DNA of 64,000 bases from Streptomyces antimycoticus (lineage in GTDB: Bacteria > Actinomycetota > Actinomycetes > Streptomycetales > Streptomycetaceae), in assembly GCF_005405925.1 (NCBI RefSeq), contig NZ_BJHV01000001.1, positions 9,672,001-9,736,000 of the forward strand. The letters are read 5' to 3'. A program made the position numbers and the translations under genes. Shown here in pieces: positions 16,780-25,231 of the stretch (position 1 is its first letter; each line of letters opens with the position of its first letter). The notes beneath the pieces were generated by a model. That model was given only the letters and a program-made list of their open reading frames with translations, was not told the origin of the DNA and made no database searches.

Positions 16780-19536
16780 ATGCAGCTCAATGGGCTCCCG
16801 TTCCCCGGCCGTGAACGAGAGCAGGCCATGCTTGCCCAGACCGTCGCCGATCTCGGCAGGGGCCGTTCCTCGGTGGTGACGCTGATCGGCAGGCCAGGCT
16901 ATGGACAGAGCCGCCTGCTGAACCTCGCCGCCCGGCTGGCCGAGGACCAGGGCTACCGCGTTCTGCGCGCCCAGGCGACGCCGGGCGAGCGCGAGGTGCG
17001 CTACGGCGTGGTGGCCCAGCTGCTGGCCCCGATGGACGGACTCACCGACGGCTCGCTGAAGGCCCTGACCGGACGGGGGCCCAAGAGCCGCTTACCGGGC
17101 CTCACCGAGTTGCTACGGACCGCGCGTGGACAGCCCACGCTGCTGGTGGTCGACGATGTGGAATGGCTGGACCCGGCCTCGCTGCGCTGGTTCGGGGCGC
17201 TCATCCGGCGCCTGCCCGACGCCCGGATCGCCCTGCTGGTGAGCGGCACCGGACGGCTCTGCCCCGGCGCCTGCCCCCTCTCCACCGCGCCACACCAAGT
17301 GATCACCCTCGAAGTCGAGCTGGCCCCGCTCGCTCCGCGCGATGTGGCCGCCACGGTGGCGCTGATCTGCGACCGCCCCGGCGAGACAGCCTTCACCTCG
17401 GCCGCCCTGGAGGCGAGCGCGGGCAATCCCGAGGTGCTGTCCGAGGCGCTGAGACGCTTCATCAGACGCGGATACGCACCGGTGGCCGGGCGGGTGCCGG
17501 AACTGCGCACGATCGCCGAGGCCGTCAGCGGTGAACACGCCGTCCGCGCACTCGGAGCGCTGTCCGACACGGCCGTCGCCGTCGTCCGCGCCCTCGCCGT
17601 CTGCGGCGATCTGCTGGACCTGTCCCTGCTGTACGCGCTCGCGGACCCCCGCGCCGCCGGCGAGCCCGGACTGCCCGAGGCACTCCAGGAAAGCGGACTC
17701 GCCACCGCCACCGACACCGGGCTCCGGCTGAGCCGGCCCGAGGCGCGGAGCTGGATCCTCGCCGAGATGCCCGGTGACGAGCGGGCCGAACTGCACGCCC
17801 GCGCCGCCGAGTTGGCCTACCGGGCGGCCGTACCCGACGAGGACATCGCCCGGCTGCTGCTCGCCGCCCGCCCGGTCGACGAGCCCTGGGTGATCCCGGT
17901 ACTGCGCCGCACCTGCGCCGCCGCACTGCGCGGGGGCCGGACCGCCCAGGCGATCGCCTGTCTGTCGCGGGCGCTGGAGGAGCCGCTGGACCCGGCGTCG
18001 CGTGCCCAGTTGGGCCTGGAACTGGCCGCCATCGAAGTGCTGGCCGTCCCCGAGGCCGCGGGCCGCCGGCTGGCGGAGATCATCCGCACCGGCGACGACG
18101 GGCCCGGCCGGATCCGGGTACGCGCCGCCGACCTGGGGCTCTCCCGCGGTGACGACAAGGCTCTGCGCCGCGCGATCGCCGATGTGCTGCCCTTTACCGA
18201 CGGCGAGGAACGAGGGGCCCTGGCCGGGCTGTTCTGGCTCACCGAGTCCGTCGGGCAGGAGGACACCGATCTGGTCCCGGACGGCATCCCACCGCTGCCC
18301 GCCGACCCCACCTGCCCGGTACAGGCCGCGGCGCTCGCCTGGCGCCTGGCCCTGCGCGGCGAGGACCTGCCCACCGCCCGGGCGCTGGCCCAGCGGGTCT
18401 TCACCGTGGACGGCACGGCGGGGGCCCTGATCCTGCCCCGGCTCACCGCCGCCCGGACCCTGCTGCTGACCGACGACCTGGACGAGGCCGAGGTCCGGCT
18501 GGACGTGCTCCACACCGATCTGCGCAGGCGGCACGCCCGCGCGGCCGCCGCCCAGGCGCTGGCCGTCCGCGGCGAGCTGAACCTGCGGCGCGGCCGGCTC
18601 GACATGGCCGAACGGGACGTGGCCGCCGCGGAGCGGTCACTGCCGCGCTCCCTCTGGCATCGCCACACCGTCCCGTATCTGATGGCCATCCGGATCCTCA
18701 TCGCCCTGGAGAACGGCGATGTCGGCCAGGCCAGTGTGCTCGCGGGCGCGTCCGCGCCCGCCGAGTCGCGGGAGGGTGCGTCCTGGGGCTATCTGCTCTT
18801 CGCCAGGGCGCTGGTGGCCGTCAAGGACGACCGGCTGCCCGAGGCGCTGGAGCTGTTCCGGTCCACCGGCAGATGGGAGCTGGGCCGCGGGCGGATCAAC
18901 CCCGCGCTGATGCCATGGCGTTCGATGGCCGCCCGGGTCCACGACGCCCTGGGCGACCACGAGGAGGCACGGCGGCTCACCGATGAGGAGCTCGCGCTGG
19001 CCCGGTTATGGGGCGCCCCCAACACGATCGGCTGGGCTCAGCTGGGCGCCGGACGGGTGGCCCGCGAGGGGCAGGTCGACCGTCTCCGCGAGGCGGTGGC
19101 CACCCTGCGCGGCACCCCGGCCCGGCTCGCCTACGCGGGGTCCCTGATGGAGCTGGCCACGGCCGAGCTCGACGCGGGGAACCCGCAGGCCGCGGCCCCC
19201 CTGGTGGCCGAGTTGTTCAGCTTCGTCATCGCCCACCGGTCCTCCAGCCGGCTGGTCGCACGCGTGCGCGCGCTGTCCGAGCGGGCCGGGCCGTCCGCCG
19301 TTCGCGGACGCGTTCCGCATCCGGCGTGGGCGAGTCTGACCGAACCCGAGCAGCGCACCGCGGCCCTTGTCGGACTCGGCCATGGCAACCGGGAGATAGC
19401 GGAAACCCTCTCTGTCACCAGACGCACCGTGGAGCTGAGGCTCAGCGGCGCGTACCGGAAGCTGGGGATCAGCGGCCGAGCAGAGCTGATCGCGTTGCTG
19501 CGGGCGGCAGAGGGAGGCGGAACGGATGTTGCTTGA
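16780..19536 (+). CDS. LAL-type LuxR regulator 2, Walker A lysine replaced by Gln
   Basis: A 918 aa large LuxR regulator. It begins with FPGREREQAML; the Walker A position reads GRPGYGQS, so the usual catalytic Lys is Gln. Walker B TLLVVDDVEWLD is intact. The C-terminal helix-turn-helix is complete: LTEPEQRTAALVGLGHGNRE, then VTRRTVELRLSGAYRKLGI. Loss of the lysine predicts weak or no ATP hydrolysis, so it may depend on its paralogues (inference). It overlaps the next LAL gene by 11 bases, indicating coupled translation, and its start looks leaderless. Layout and size match the central LAL regulators of polyene clusters (NysRII type), but no polyketide genes are nearby. Confidence 0.87.
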   Translation: MQLNGLPFPGREREQAMLAQTVADLGRGRSSVVTLIGRPGYGQSRLLNLAARLAEDQGYRVLRAQATPGEREVRYGVVAQLLAPMDGLTDGSLKALTGRGPKSRLPGLTELLRTARGQPTLLVVDDVEWLDPASLRWFGALIRRLPDARIALLVSGTGRLCPGACPLSTAPHQVITLEVELAPLAPRDVAATVALICDRPGETAFTSAALEASAGNPEVLSEALRRFIRRGYAPVAGRVPELRTIAEAVSGEHAVRALGALSDTAVAVVRALAVCGDLLDLSLLYALADPRAAGEPGLPEALQESGLATATDTGLRLSRPEARSWILAEMPGDERAELHARAAELAYRAAVPDEDIARLLLAARPVDEPWVIPVLRRTCAAALRGGRTAQAIACLSRALEEPLDPASRAQLGLELAAIEVLAVPEAAGRRLAEIIRTGDDGPGRIRVRAADLGLSRGDDKALRRAIADVLPFTDGEERGALAGLFWLTESVGQEDTDLVPDGIPPLPADPTCPVQAAALAWRLALRGEDLPTARALAQRVFTVDGTAGALILPRLTAARTLLLTDDLDEAEVRLDVLHTDLRRRHARAAAAQALAVRGELNLRRGRLDMAERDVAAAERSLPRSLWHRHTVPYLMAIRILIALENGDVGQASVLAGASAPAESREGASWGYLLFARALVAVKDDRLPEALELFRSTGRWELGRGRINPALMPWRSMAARVHDALGDHEEARRLTDEELALARLWGAPNTIGWAQLGAGRVAREGQVDRLREAVATLRGTPARLAYAGSLMELATAELDAGNPQAAAPLVAELFSFVIAHRSSSRLVARVRALSERAGPSAVRGRVPHPAWASLTEPEQRTAALVGLGHGNREIAETLSVTRRTVELRLSGAYRKLGISGRAELIALLRAAEGGGTDVA

Positions 19537-22333
19537 ACGGGAGGCCGAACTGGCCCAGGTCGCGGAGGCCCTGCGGGCCGCGGCGGCGGGCGACTCGTCG
19601 CTGGTGTTGCTCACCGGCCCCATGGGCATCGGCCGGACCGCGCTGCTGCAGCAGCTGCCGATGCTCGCCGACGGCGAGGAGATCCGCGTCCTGCGCGCCA
19701 ACGCCGCGCCGGTGGAGCAGGACTTCACCCTCGGCGTGGTCCGCCAGCTCTTCGACAGCCTGCTGACCGGTGCCCCGGGGGAACTCCACGAGTCCCGGCT
19801 GGGGGAAGAGGGCGACCTCTACCGGACGGTCTTCTCCGACGACGTCCCGCTGCTCGACGACGGCGGAACCCTCACCATGCCCGAGGAGGCGCTGTACGGC
19901 CTGCGCTCGGCGCTGGCCGCCGTCAGCGCCGACAGTCCGCTGCTCATCCTGGTGGACGATCTGCAGTGGGTCGACGCGCCGTCGCTGCGCTGGCTCGCCT
20001 TCCTCGTCAAGCGGTTGCACGGGCTGCGCGCCGTGGTCGTCTGCGGGCTGCGGGACGGCTACCGGCGCCCCGGCGACCCTCTGCTGCGGGAGGTGGTCGA
20101 CGCGGCGCGGCGGGTGCTGCGCCCCGCGCCGCTGTCGCTGGTCGCCACCAAGGAAGTGATCCACGAGCAGTTCGGCGTGCCGGGGGACGAGGAGTTCGCC
20201 CGCGCCTGCCATGAGACCTCCGCGGGCAACCCGCTGTTCCTGAAGTCGGTGCTGGCGGACCTGGCCGCGGGCGGCCTGCGGCCCACCGCCGGGCAGGTCG
20301 AGGCGGTCCGCTCACTGCGCCCCGCCCTGCTGCGCGAGCGGCTGGCCGGCTCCCTGCGCGTCCAGCCGCGGCCGGCGCGGGATCTGGCCGCGGCCATCGC
20401 GGTCCTCGGCGGCCAGGCGGAACCGGACCTGCTGGCCCGGCTGGCCGGGCTGGATCCGATCGGCTTCCTGGCCACGCTGCGCGACCTCCACGAGGTGGGG
20501 CTGCTCGCCGCCGAGCAGGAGCCGCGCTTCCTCCACCGGGTGGTGCAGGACGCGGTCGAGTCCTCGATGACCGTGGCGGAACGGGAGCGGCTGCACGACG
20601 CCGCCGCGGCCCTGCTCTACCACAACGGACGCCCCGCCGAGCTGGTCGCGGCCCAGCTCATGGCCGTCACCAACTCGGGCCATCCTTGGGCGGTGGAGGT
20701 GCTGCGGGCCGCGGCGGACACCGCGCTGCGCCGCGGAGCGCCCCGTACCGCCGCCCGCTATCTGCGCCGCGCCCTTCTGGACGGCTCGCTGGCGGGGGAG
20801 GGCCGGGCCCGGCTGCTGATCGATCTGGCCACCGCGGAGCGCGGCTTCGACCCGGCCGCCTGCGAACGCCATATCTCCCAGGCGATACCCCTGCTGACCA
20901 CGCCCCGGCTCCGGGCCGCCGCCGCCCTGCGGATCTCGCCGACCATCGTGGGCCTGGGCCCCCCGTCGGCCATCGATCTGCTGCACCAGGTCGCCGAGGA
21001 CCTGGGGCCCGCCACCTCGCTGGAGGGCACGGCGCGCGATGTGGCGCTGCGGCTCGAGGCGCGGCTGCGGCACGCCGGGCACGAGGATCCGGCGGAGCTG
21101 GCCGCCGCGGTGGAGCGCCTGTCCGCGCTGGGGGAGGAGCCGGCGCTGATCACCGCCGCCGAGCGTGAGCTGACGGCGGTGCTGCTCAACTCGGCGGTGC
21201 TCACCGCCCGATGGTCCGCGGCCGAGGTCTCCCGGCTGGCGAACCGCATCCTGGAGCGCGAACCGGCCACCTCAGAACAGGTCCACACCCCGCTGCCGCT
21301 GGTGGTGATCGGGCTGGTCGCCGCCGATTCGGTACGGGGGATCAGCTCCTGGCTCGCGATGGAACAGCAGACGCGGCGGCAGGGCGGCACGGTCGCCGAC
21401 GCGCTCGTCAACGTCCAGCAGGCCATGGTGCTCAGCGCCCGGGGGCGCGTCTCCCAGGCGCGTGAGTACGCCGAGCGCGCCGTGCGGCTGGCCGAGGTGC
21501 ACTGGCAGGAGGCCGGGGTCGTCTCCACCCTCGCCCTCACCCGCGTCGCCCTGGACCTTCAGGACCCCGTACTGATCGAGCGGATTCTGGACGGCCCCGG
21601 GCGGCGCCGCTCCTCGAGCCTGGCCCTGACCGCCACGCTGCAGTTCGCCAAGGCGGCGCAGGACGCCGGGAACGGACGCTGGACCTCCGCCCTGGAAACC
21701 CTCCTGGCCTGCGGTCGGCAGCTGGAGGCTTCGGGCTGGCGCAACCCCGTGCTCTTCGCCTGGCGGCCCTGGGCGGCCGAACTCCACCGGCGCGTCGGCG
21801 ACCCCGGCGCGGCCGGGGCGCTGGCCGAGGAGGAGCTGCTGCGGGCGAAGGAGTGGGGCGCCCCGGTGGCGCTCGGCCGCGCGCTGCGGGTGAAGGCCCG
21901 GCTGATCGGTGGTGACCAGGGGGTGCGGCTGCTGCGTGAATCGGTCGATGTGCTGCGCGCCTCGGCCGATGAACTGGAACTCGCCCGTACGCTCCTGCTG
22001 CTGGGCCGGCAGCTGAGATCGGGTGGCGAAGCGGCGGCGGTACTCCAGGAGGCCGGGGCGCTGGCCGCGGCGTGCGGGGTGCCCTGGCTGGTCGAGCGGA
22101 TCCGCGCCGCGGATGGCAGCGGTGCGTCGGCCGCCCCGCCGGAGGCGGCCCTCACCCGTACCGAGCGCACCGTGGCCTCCCTCGTGGGACGCGGCCTCAC
22201 CAACCAGGAGGCCGCCGCCGAGCTGGGGGTGAGCTCCCGCGCCGTCGAGAAGCACCTGACGAGTTCCTATCGCAAACTGGGCGTCTCCGGACGCCGCGAG
22301 CTCATCGAGCTGCTGCCTCGCATGGATTCATGA
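19526..22333 (+). CDS. LAL-type LuxR regulator 3, Walker A lysine replaced by Arg
   Basis: A 935 aa paralogue of the two preceding genes. Its N-terminus LEREAELAQVAEALR is standard; Walker A reads GPMGIGRT, with Arg for Lys; Walker B is LILVDDLQWVDAPS. The C-terminal LuxR domain is intact (LTRTERTVASLVGRGLTNQE, then VSSRAVEKHLTSSYRKLGVS). Its ATG lies inside the end of LAL gene 2, behind GGAGG (about 19514-19518). The three LAL genes plus the PAS-LuxR gene that follows form one regulatory block. With two altered P-loops, the block may act as a hetero-complex in which only the first member hydrolyses ATP (inference). Confidence 0.87.
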   Translation: MLLEREAELAQVAEALRAAAAGDSSLVLLTGPMGIGRTALLQQLPMLADGEEIRVLRANAAPVEQDFTLGVVRQLFDSLLTGAPGELHESRLGEEGDLYRTVFSDDVPLLDDGGTLTMPEEALYGLRSALAAVSADSPLLILVDDLQWVDAPSLRWLAFLVKRLHGLRAVVVCGLRDGYRRPGDPLLREVVDAARRVLRPAPLSLVATKEVIHEQFGVPGDEEFARACHETSAGNPLFLKSVLADLAAGGLRPTAGQVEAVRSLRPALLRERLAGSLRVQPRPARDLAAAIAVLGGQAEPDLLARLAGLDPIGFLATLRDLHEVGLLAAEQEPRFLHRVVQDAVESSMTVAERERLHDAAAALLYHNGRPAELVAAQLMAVTNSGHPWAVEVLRAAADTALRRGAPRTAARYLRRALLDGSLAGEGRARLLIDLATAERGFDPAACERHISQAIPLLTTPRLRAAAALRISPTIVGLGPPSAIDLLHQVAEDLGPATSLEGTARDVALRLEARLRHAGHEDPAELAAAVERLSALGEEPALITAAERELTAVLLNSAVLTARWSAAEVSRLANRILEREPATSEQVHTPLPLVVIGLVAADSVRGISSWLAMEQQTRRQGGTVADALVNVQQAMVLSARGRVSQAREYAERAVRLAEVHWQEAGVVSTLALTRVALDLQDPVLIERILDGPGRRRSSSLALTATLQFAKAAQDAGNGRWTSALETLLACGRQLEASGWRNPVLFAWRPWAAELHRRVGDPGAAGALAEEELLRAKEWGAPVALGRALRVKARLIGGDQGVRLLRESVDVLRASADELELARTLLLLGRQLRSGGEAAAVLQEAGALAAACGVPWLVERIRAADGSGASAAPPEAALTRTERTVASLVGRGLTNQEAAAELGVSSRAVEKHLTSSYRKLGVSGRRELIELLPRMDS

Positions 22334-22407
22334 ACGTAGCGTTAACGGCGATAATTGGTCGGTGTTTGACGAGGATTCGTGAACCGACCGTACCGGCCCA
22401 CCGAAGG

Positions 22408-22442
22408 GGTGGGGTGCGGACCGAACCTTCGGGCACCCCACC
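22408..22442 (+). terminator. Hairpin after the LAL genes
   Basis: GGTGGGGTGC (22408-22417) pairs perfectly with 22433-22442, and CCGAA/TTCGG forms an inner stem. It has no T-tract. It is placed between the third LAL gene and the promoter of the PAS-LuxR gene, so it probably ends LAL transcription. Confidence 0.6.
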
Positions 22443-22467
22443 ACGGGATTGGGGGGCGACACCCCTG

Positions 22468-22503
22468 TTGACGTTGACTTCCGTGCTCGTAGATCCCTAG
22501 TCT
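22468..22503 (+). promoter_or_regulatory. Promoter of the PAS-LuxR regulator gene
   Basis: Two overlapping -35/-10 pairs are visible: TTGACG (22468) with TAGATC (22490) at 16-base spacing, and TTGACT (22474) with TAGTCT (22498) at 18-base spacing. The following leader to about 22570 is unusually AT-rich for this genome and contains the dyad ATTCT-G-AGAAT (about 22553-22563), a possible operator. This is the clearest housekeeping-like promoter in the window. Confidence 0.55.
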
Positions 22504-22583
22504 CAATTCTGAAATGAACATTTGGAATTGAATATCTGGTATTCGATTCCGAATTCTGAGAATTAGGAAGGGATGGCAGTCCC

Positions 22584-23270
22584 TTGGCATTGCCTTTACT
22601 GACCGATTCGGCTCGGCCAACCCCCCACGAGCTTGGACACGAGCAGACCGAGTACACGGATCTATTGCGCCAGTTCGACCAGCCAGGGGCCTGTGTCGTC
22701 TGTCTTGACCCGTCGCTCACCGTCCAGCAGGCGAACCGGGAGTTCTTCCGGCAGTTCGACGACGCCTCCACGGACGTGTGCGGCCGTGACTTCAGTGACC
22801 TTCTGCACCCCAGTGTGCGGCAGGCGGTGAAGCGGCAGTTCAGCCGGCTCCTCGACGGCTCCCGTCACCGGTTCACCACTCATGTGGTGGCCATCGGGGC
22901 CGAGGGGGCCGCCTTCACCAGCGGGCTCACGGCGGTCGCCGTGCGCGAGGGCTCCGCCCATGTGGCCTCGATCCTGGTGGTGCTGCGGCCCACGGCGGGC
23001 GGCGAGGAGGTCGACATGGTCACCGACCGTAAGAAGCTCCTCACCGAGACCGAGGCGCGCATTCTGGAGGGCATCGCCGCCGGGCTCTCCACGATCCCGC
23101 TGGCCTCCCGGCTCTACCTCAGCCGGCAGGGTGTCGAGTACCACGTGACACGGCTGCTGCGGAAGCTTCGGGTGCCCAACCGGGCCGCCCTCGTCTCCCG
23201 CGCCTACTCCATAGGCGTCCTCAACGTGGGCTGCTGGCCGCCAAAGGTCGTCGACGACTTCGTCAAATGA
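22584..23270 (+). CDS. PAS-LuxR regulator (PimM/PteF/NysRIV type)
   Basis: A 228 aa protein with a PAS domain (about residues 20-130: QFDQPGACVVCLDPSLTVQQ, FFRQFDDAS, GRDFSDLLHPS) and a C-terminal LuxR helix-turn-helix (about 150-212: LTETEARILEGIAAGLSTIP, then GVEYHVTRLLRKLRVPNRAA), ending in the characteristic WPPKVVDDFVK. PAS-LuxR proteins of this size are direct activators of polyene macrolide genes. The start is uncertain: the open frame begins with TTG at 22584. An ATG at 22573 behind AGGAAGG would join the frame if the CCC at 22581 were CCCC, the same defect seen elsewhere in this window, though its ribosome-site spacing is short. It follows the three LAL genes in the same direction. 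Confidence 0.85.
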   Translation: MALPLLTDSARPTPHELGHEQTEYTDLLRQFDQPGACVVCLDPSLTVQQANREFFRQFDDASTDVCGRDFSDLLHPSVRQAVKRQFSRLLDGSRHRFTTHVVAIGAEGAAFTSGLTAVAVREGSAHVASILVVLRPTAGGEEVDMVTDRKKLLTETEARILEGIAAGLSTIPLASRLYLSRQGVEYHVTRLLRKLRVPNRAALVSRAYSIGVLNVGCWPPKVVDDFVK

Positions 23271-23294
23271 CGCGCGCCCCGCGGGTGCAGACAA

Positions 23295-23336
23295 ACGCGC
23301 CATGGCCGGCCCGGATCCGGGCCGGCCACGGCGCGT
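23295..23336. terminator. 42-bp hairpin, bidirectional terminator
   Basis: The 21-base arms 23295-23315 and 23316-23336 are complementary except at one position. It lies between the convergent PAS-LuxR and pucR genes. Confidence 0.75.
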
Positions 23337-23343
23337 CGCCATG

Positions 23344-25029
23344 TCAGGACGGGGCCGGGCCCCGGGACAGCCGCAACAGACGGAAGGCGGTGAGCGCCAC
23401 ATGGAGTTGGGTGCGCTGCTCACCCGACTCCAGATCGCAGCCGAGCACCCGCTCTATCGAGTGCAGCCGCTGGTAGAACGCCTGGCGGGACAGGTTCGCG
23501 CGCTTGGCGGCCACTGTCTTGTTGCCCGCCGCGTCCAGGAAGGTGTGCAGCACCGGCAGCAGATCGGTGCCGTGCCGCTCGTCGTAGTCCACCAGCCGTC
23601 CCAACTGCCGCTCCACGAACTCCTGGAGCCGCACATCGCCGCGTAGCGCGTACAGCAACTGCCGCAGCCCGATATCGGACAGCTCGTGGAACGCCTTGTC
23701 CGGCGTCCCCGGAACGGCGGCGTCCGCGACCCGCGCCGCCTGCTGGAACGACCGGGCGGTCTGCGCCAGCTCCGACACCTCCGAGCCGACGCTGATCACG
23801 GCATCCGGACGGGATTCGCGCACCGACCGGCTCAGCCGCTCCACCAGTGGCCGCCAGGGCGTGGCGGCGGGCAGGGCCAGCAGAACCCCTATGTGGTCAC
23901 CGGGCACCGCGCCGACCAGCACGGCGGCCCCGGCCGCCCCCAGCTCGTCGGTCAGCCGGTCCTCCAGCTCGGTGGTCTCCCCGGCGCCGGGGCCGGGGCT
24001 GACCAGCACTACCATCAGCCTCCGGCCCGCGACCGGCACGCCCAGCGCCTCGGCCCGGGCCCGGGCCTCCCCCATCGAGCGGCAGCGCTGCTCCACCAGG
24101 TCCAGCAGCAGCGTGCGCTGGGCCCGCCGCTCCCAGCGGGTGTGATGGGTGAGCCGGGCGATGGTCAGGGCCGTGGCGGTGCGCTCCAGGACCATCGCGT
24201 CCTCGGGGCCGACCGCCGAGTGCCCGGCCCCGTCCGGGAGCATCAGCAGCCGCCCCCACCGCTCGCCCCGGTACTCCACCGCGGTCACCAGCCAGTCCTC
24301 CGGACCGCTCAGTCCGGTCCGGTCGGGCGAGGGCGTGGCGCGTGAGCGCCGCTCCCAGCCGGTCAGCGCCCCCTCCACCCCGCGCCCCGGCGAACCGCAG
24401 ATCACGGCCTGGTGCACCAGGTTCTCCAGCACCACGGGATGTCCGCTCATCTCGGCCGCCATGTCCACCACCTCCTCGGGCCCGGCGCCCCGCAGGGTCA
24501 GCGCGGTGAAGGTGTCATGGACGTCCTGGGCCCGGCGCAGGCTCTCCACCTGGCTGCCGACGATCAGGGAGTGGAGCACCTGGGTGACCTCCACGAAGTT
24601 CACGGTCCGAGAGAGCAGGACGAGCGGGAAGTCCCGCGCCAGACAGGCCCGTACCAGCTCCGACGGCGGCCGGTGGTAGCGCCGCACCAGCTCGATGACC
24701 AGCCCGGCGGCGCCGATGTCCGCGAGCTCGTCGACATACCGGCGGACCAGCGCCGGGTCCTCGGGCAGCGGCATCCCGGTGGTCAGCACCAGCTCCCCGC
24801 CCTTGAGGAAGGACGCCGGGTCGAGCAGTTCGGTGACATGCACCCAGCGGACCGGCCGGGACAGCTGCCCATGACCGGACACCACCTCCGGCACCCCGGC
24901 GGCCAGCACCGGAAGCCGCAGCACATCGGCGAGGCTGAGCGGGGAGCGCCCCGGGACCCGCGGGGGCCCGGCGGGACGGGACGGCGGCCGTCCTGCGGCG
25001 TCGTACGCGGTGCCGCCGGAGCCGTTCAT
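23344..25029 (-). CDS. PucR-family transcriptional regulator
   Basis: About 561 aa. Domains in order: PucR N-terminal sensor (about 30-150: LSLADVLRLPVLAAGVPEVV, LLDPASFLKGGELVLTTGMP), a CdaR GGDEF-like middle region (about 300-430), and a C-terminal PucR helix-turn-helix (about 490-550: NKTVAAKRANLSRQAFYQRL). PucR proteins control purine, GABA and other nitrogen-compound catabolism. It is divergent from gabT and gabD, so it very probably regulates GABA use. The ATG at 25029 is chosen as the nearest in-frame start before the conserved domain; the ribosome site is weak, and a start 63 bases upstream is possible. Confidence 0.88.
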   Translation of the reverse strand: MNGSGGTAYDAAGRPPSRPAGPPRVPGRSPLSLADVLRLPVLAAGVPEVVSGHGQLSRPVRWVHVTELLDPASFLKGGELVLTTGMPLPEDPALVRRYVDELADIGAAGLVIELVRRYHRPPSELVRACLARDFPLVLLSRTVNFVEVTQVLHSLIVGSQVESLRRAQDVHDTFTALTLRGAGPEEVVDMAAEMSGHPVVLENLVHQAVICGSPGRGVEGALTGWERRSRATPSPDRTGLSGPEDWLVTAVEYRGERWGRLLMLPDGAGHSAVGPEDAMVLERTATALTIARLTHHTRWERRAQRTLLLDLVEQRCRSMGEARARAEALGVPVAGRRLMVVLVSPGPGAGETTELEDRLTDELGAAGAAVLVGAVPGDHIGVLLALPAATPWRPLVERLSRSVRESRPDAVISVGSEVSELAQTARSFQQAARVADAAVPGTPDKAFHELSDIGLRQLLYALRGDVRLQEFVERQLGRLVDYDERHGTDLLPVLHTFLDAAGNKTVAAKRANLSRQAFYQRLHSIERVLGCDLESGEQRTQLHVALTAFRLLRLSRGPAPS

Positions 25030-25085
25030 GCCGCTCACTCTGGCAAGCCCCCGCGCCGAGCGCAACCATGAGCCCGCCCGGAGTC

Positions 25086-25160
25086 TTGACAAGACCTGTG
25101 GGGGAGCTCGTTGACAGATCGTCCATACCGATCACCACCCCGCGACACAGTGATCATTGT
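25086..25160. promoter_or_regulatory. pucR-gabT divergent control region
   Basis: Two TTGACA boxes lie 25 bases apart (25086 and 25111) on the gabT strand, though no strong -10 is evident. Two dyads follow: GATCG/CGATC around 25117-25133, and a nearly perfect 14-bp palindrome, ACAGTGATCATTGT, at 25147-25160. Either could be the PucR operator. Confidence 0.4.
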
Positions 25161-25231
25161 CCTGACCGGGTTCGCCCCCTCACCCTCGAAGTGTCCGAGC
25201 GCATCGCCGACCTGTGCGTGTGGGAGAGAAC

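Noticed and set aside
13823..23270. Hidden polyketide or peptide biosynthetic genes around the LAL genes
   Set aside because: All flanking genes were assigned and none encodes a ketosynthase, adenylation domain or typical tailoring set.
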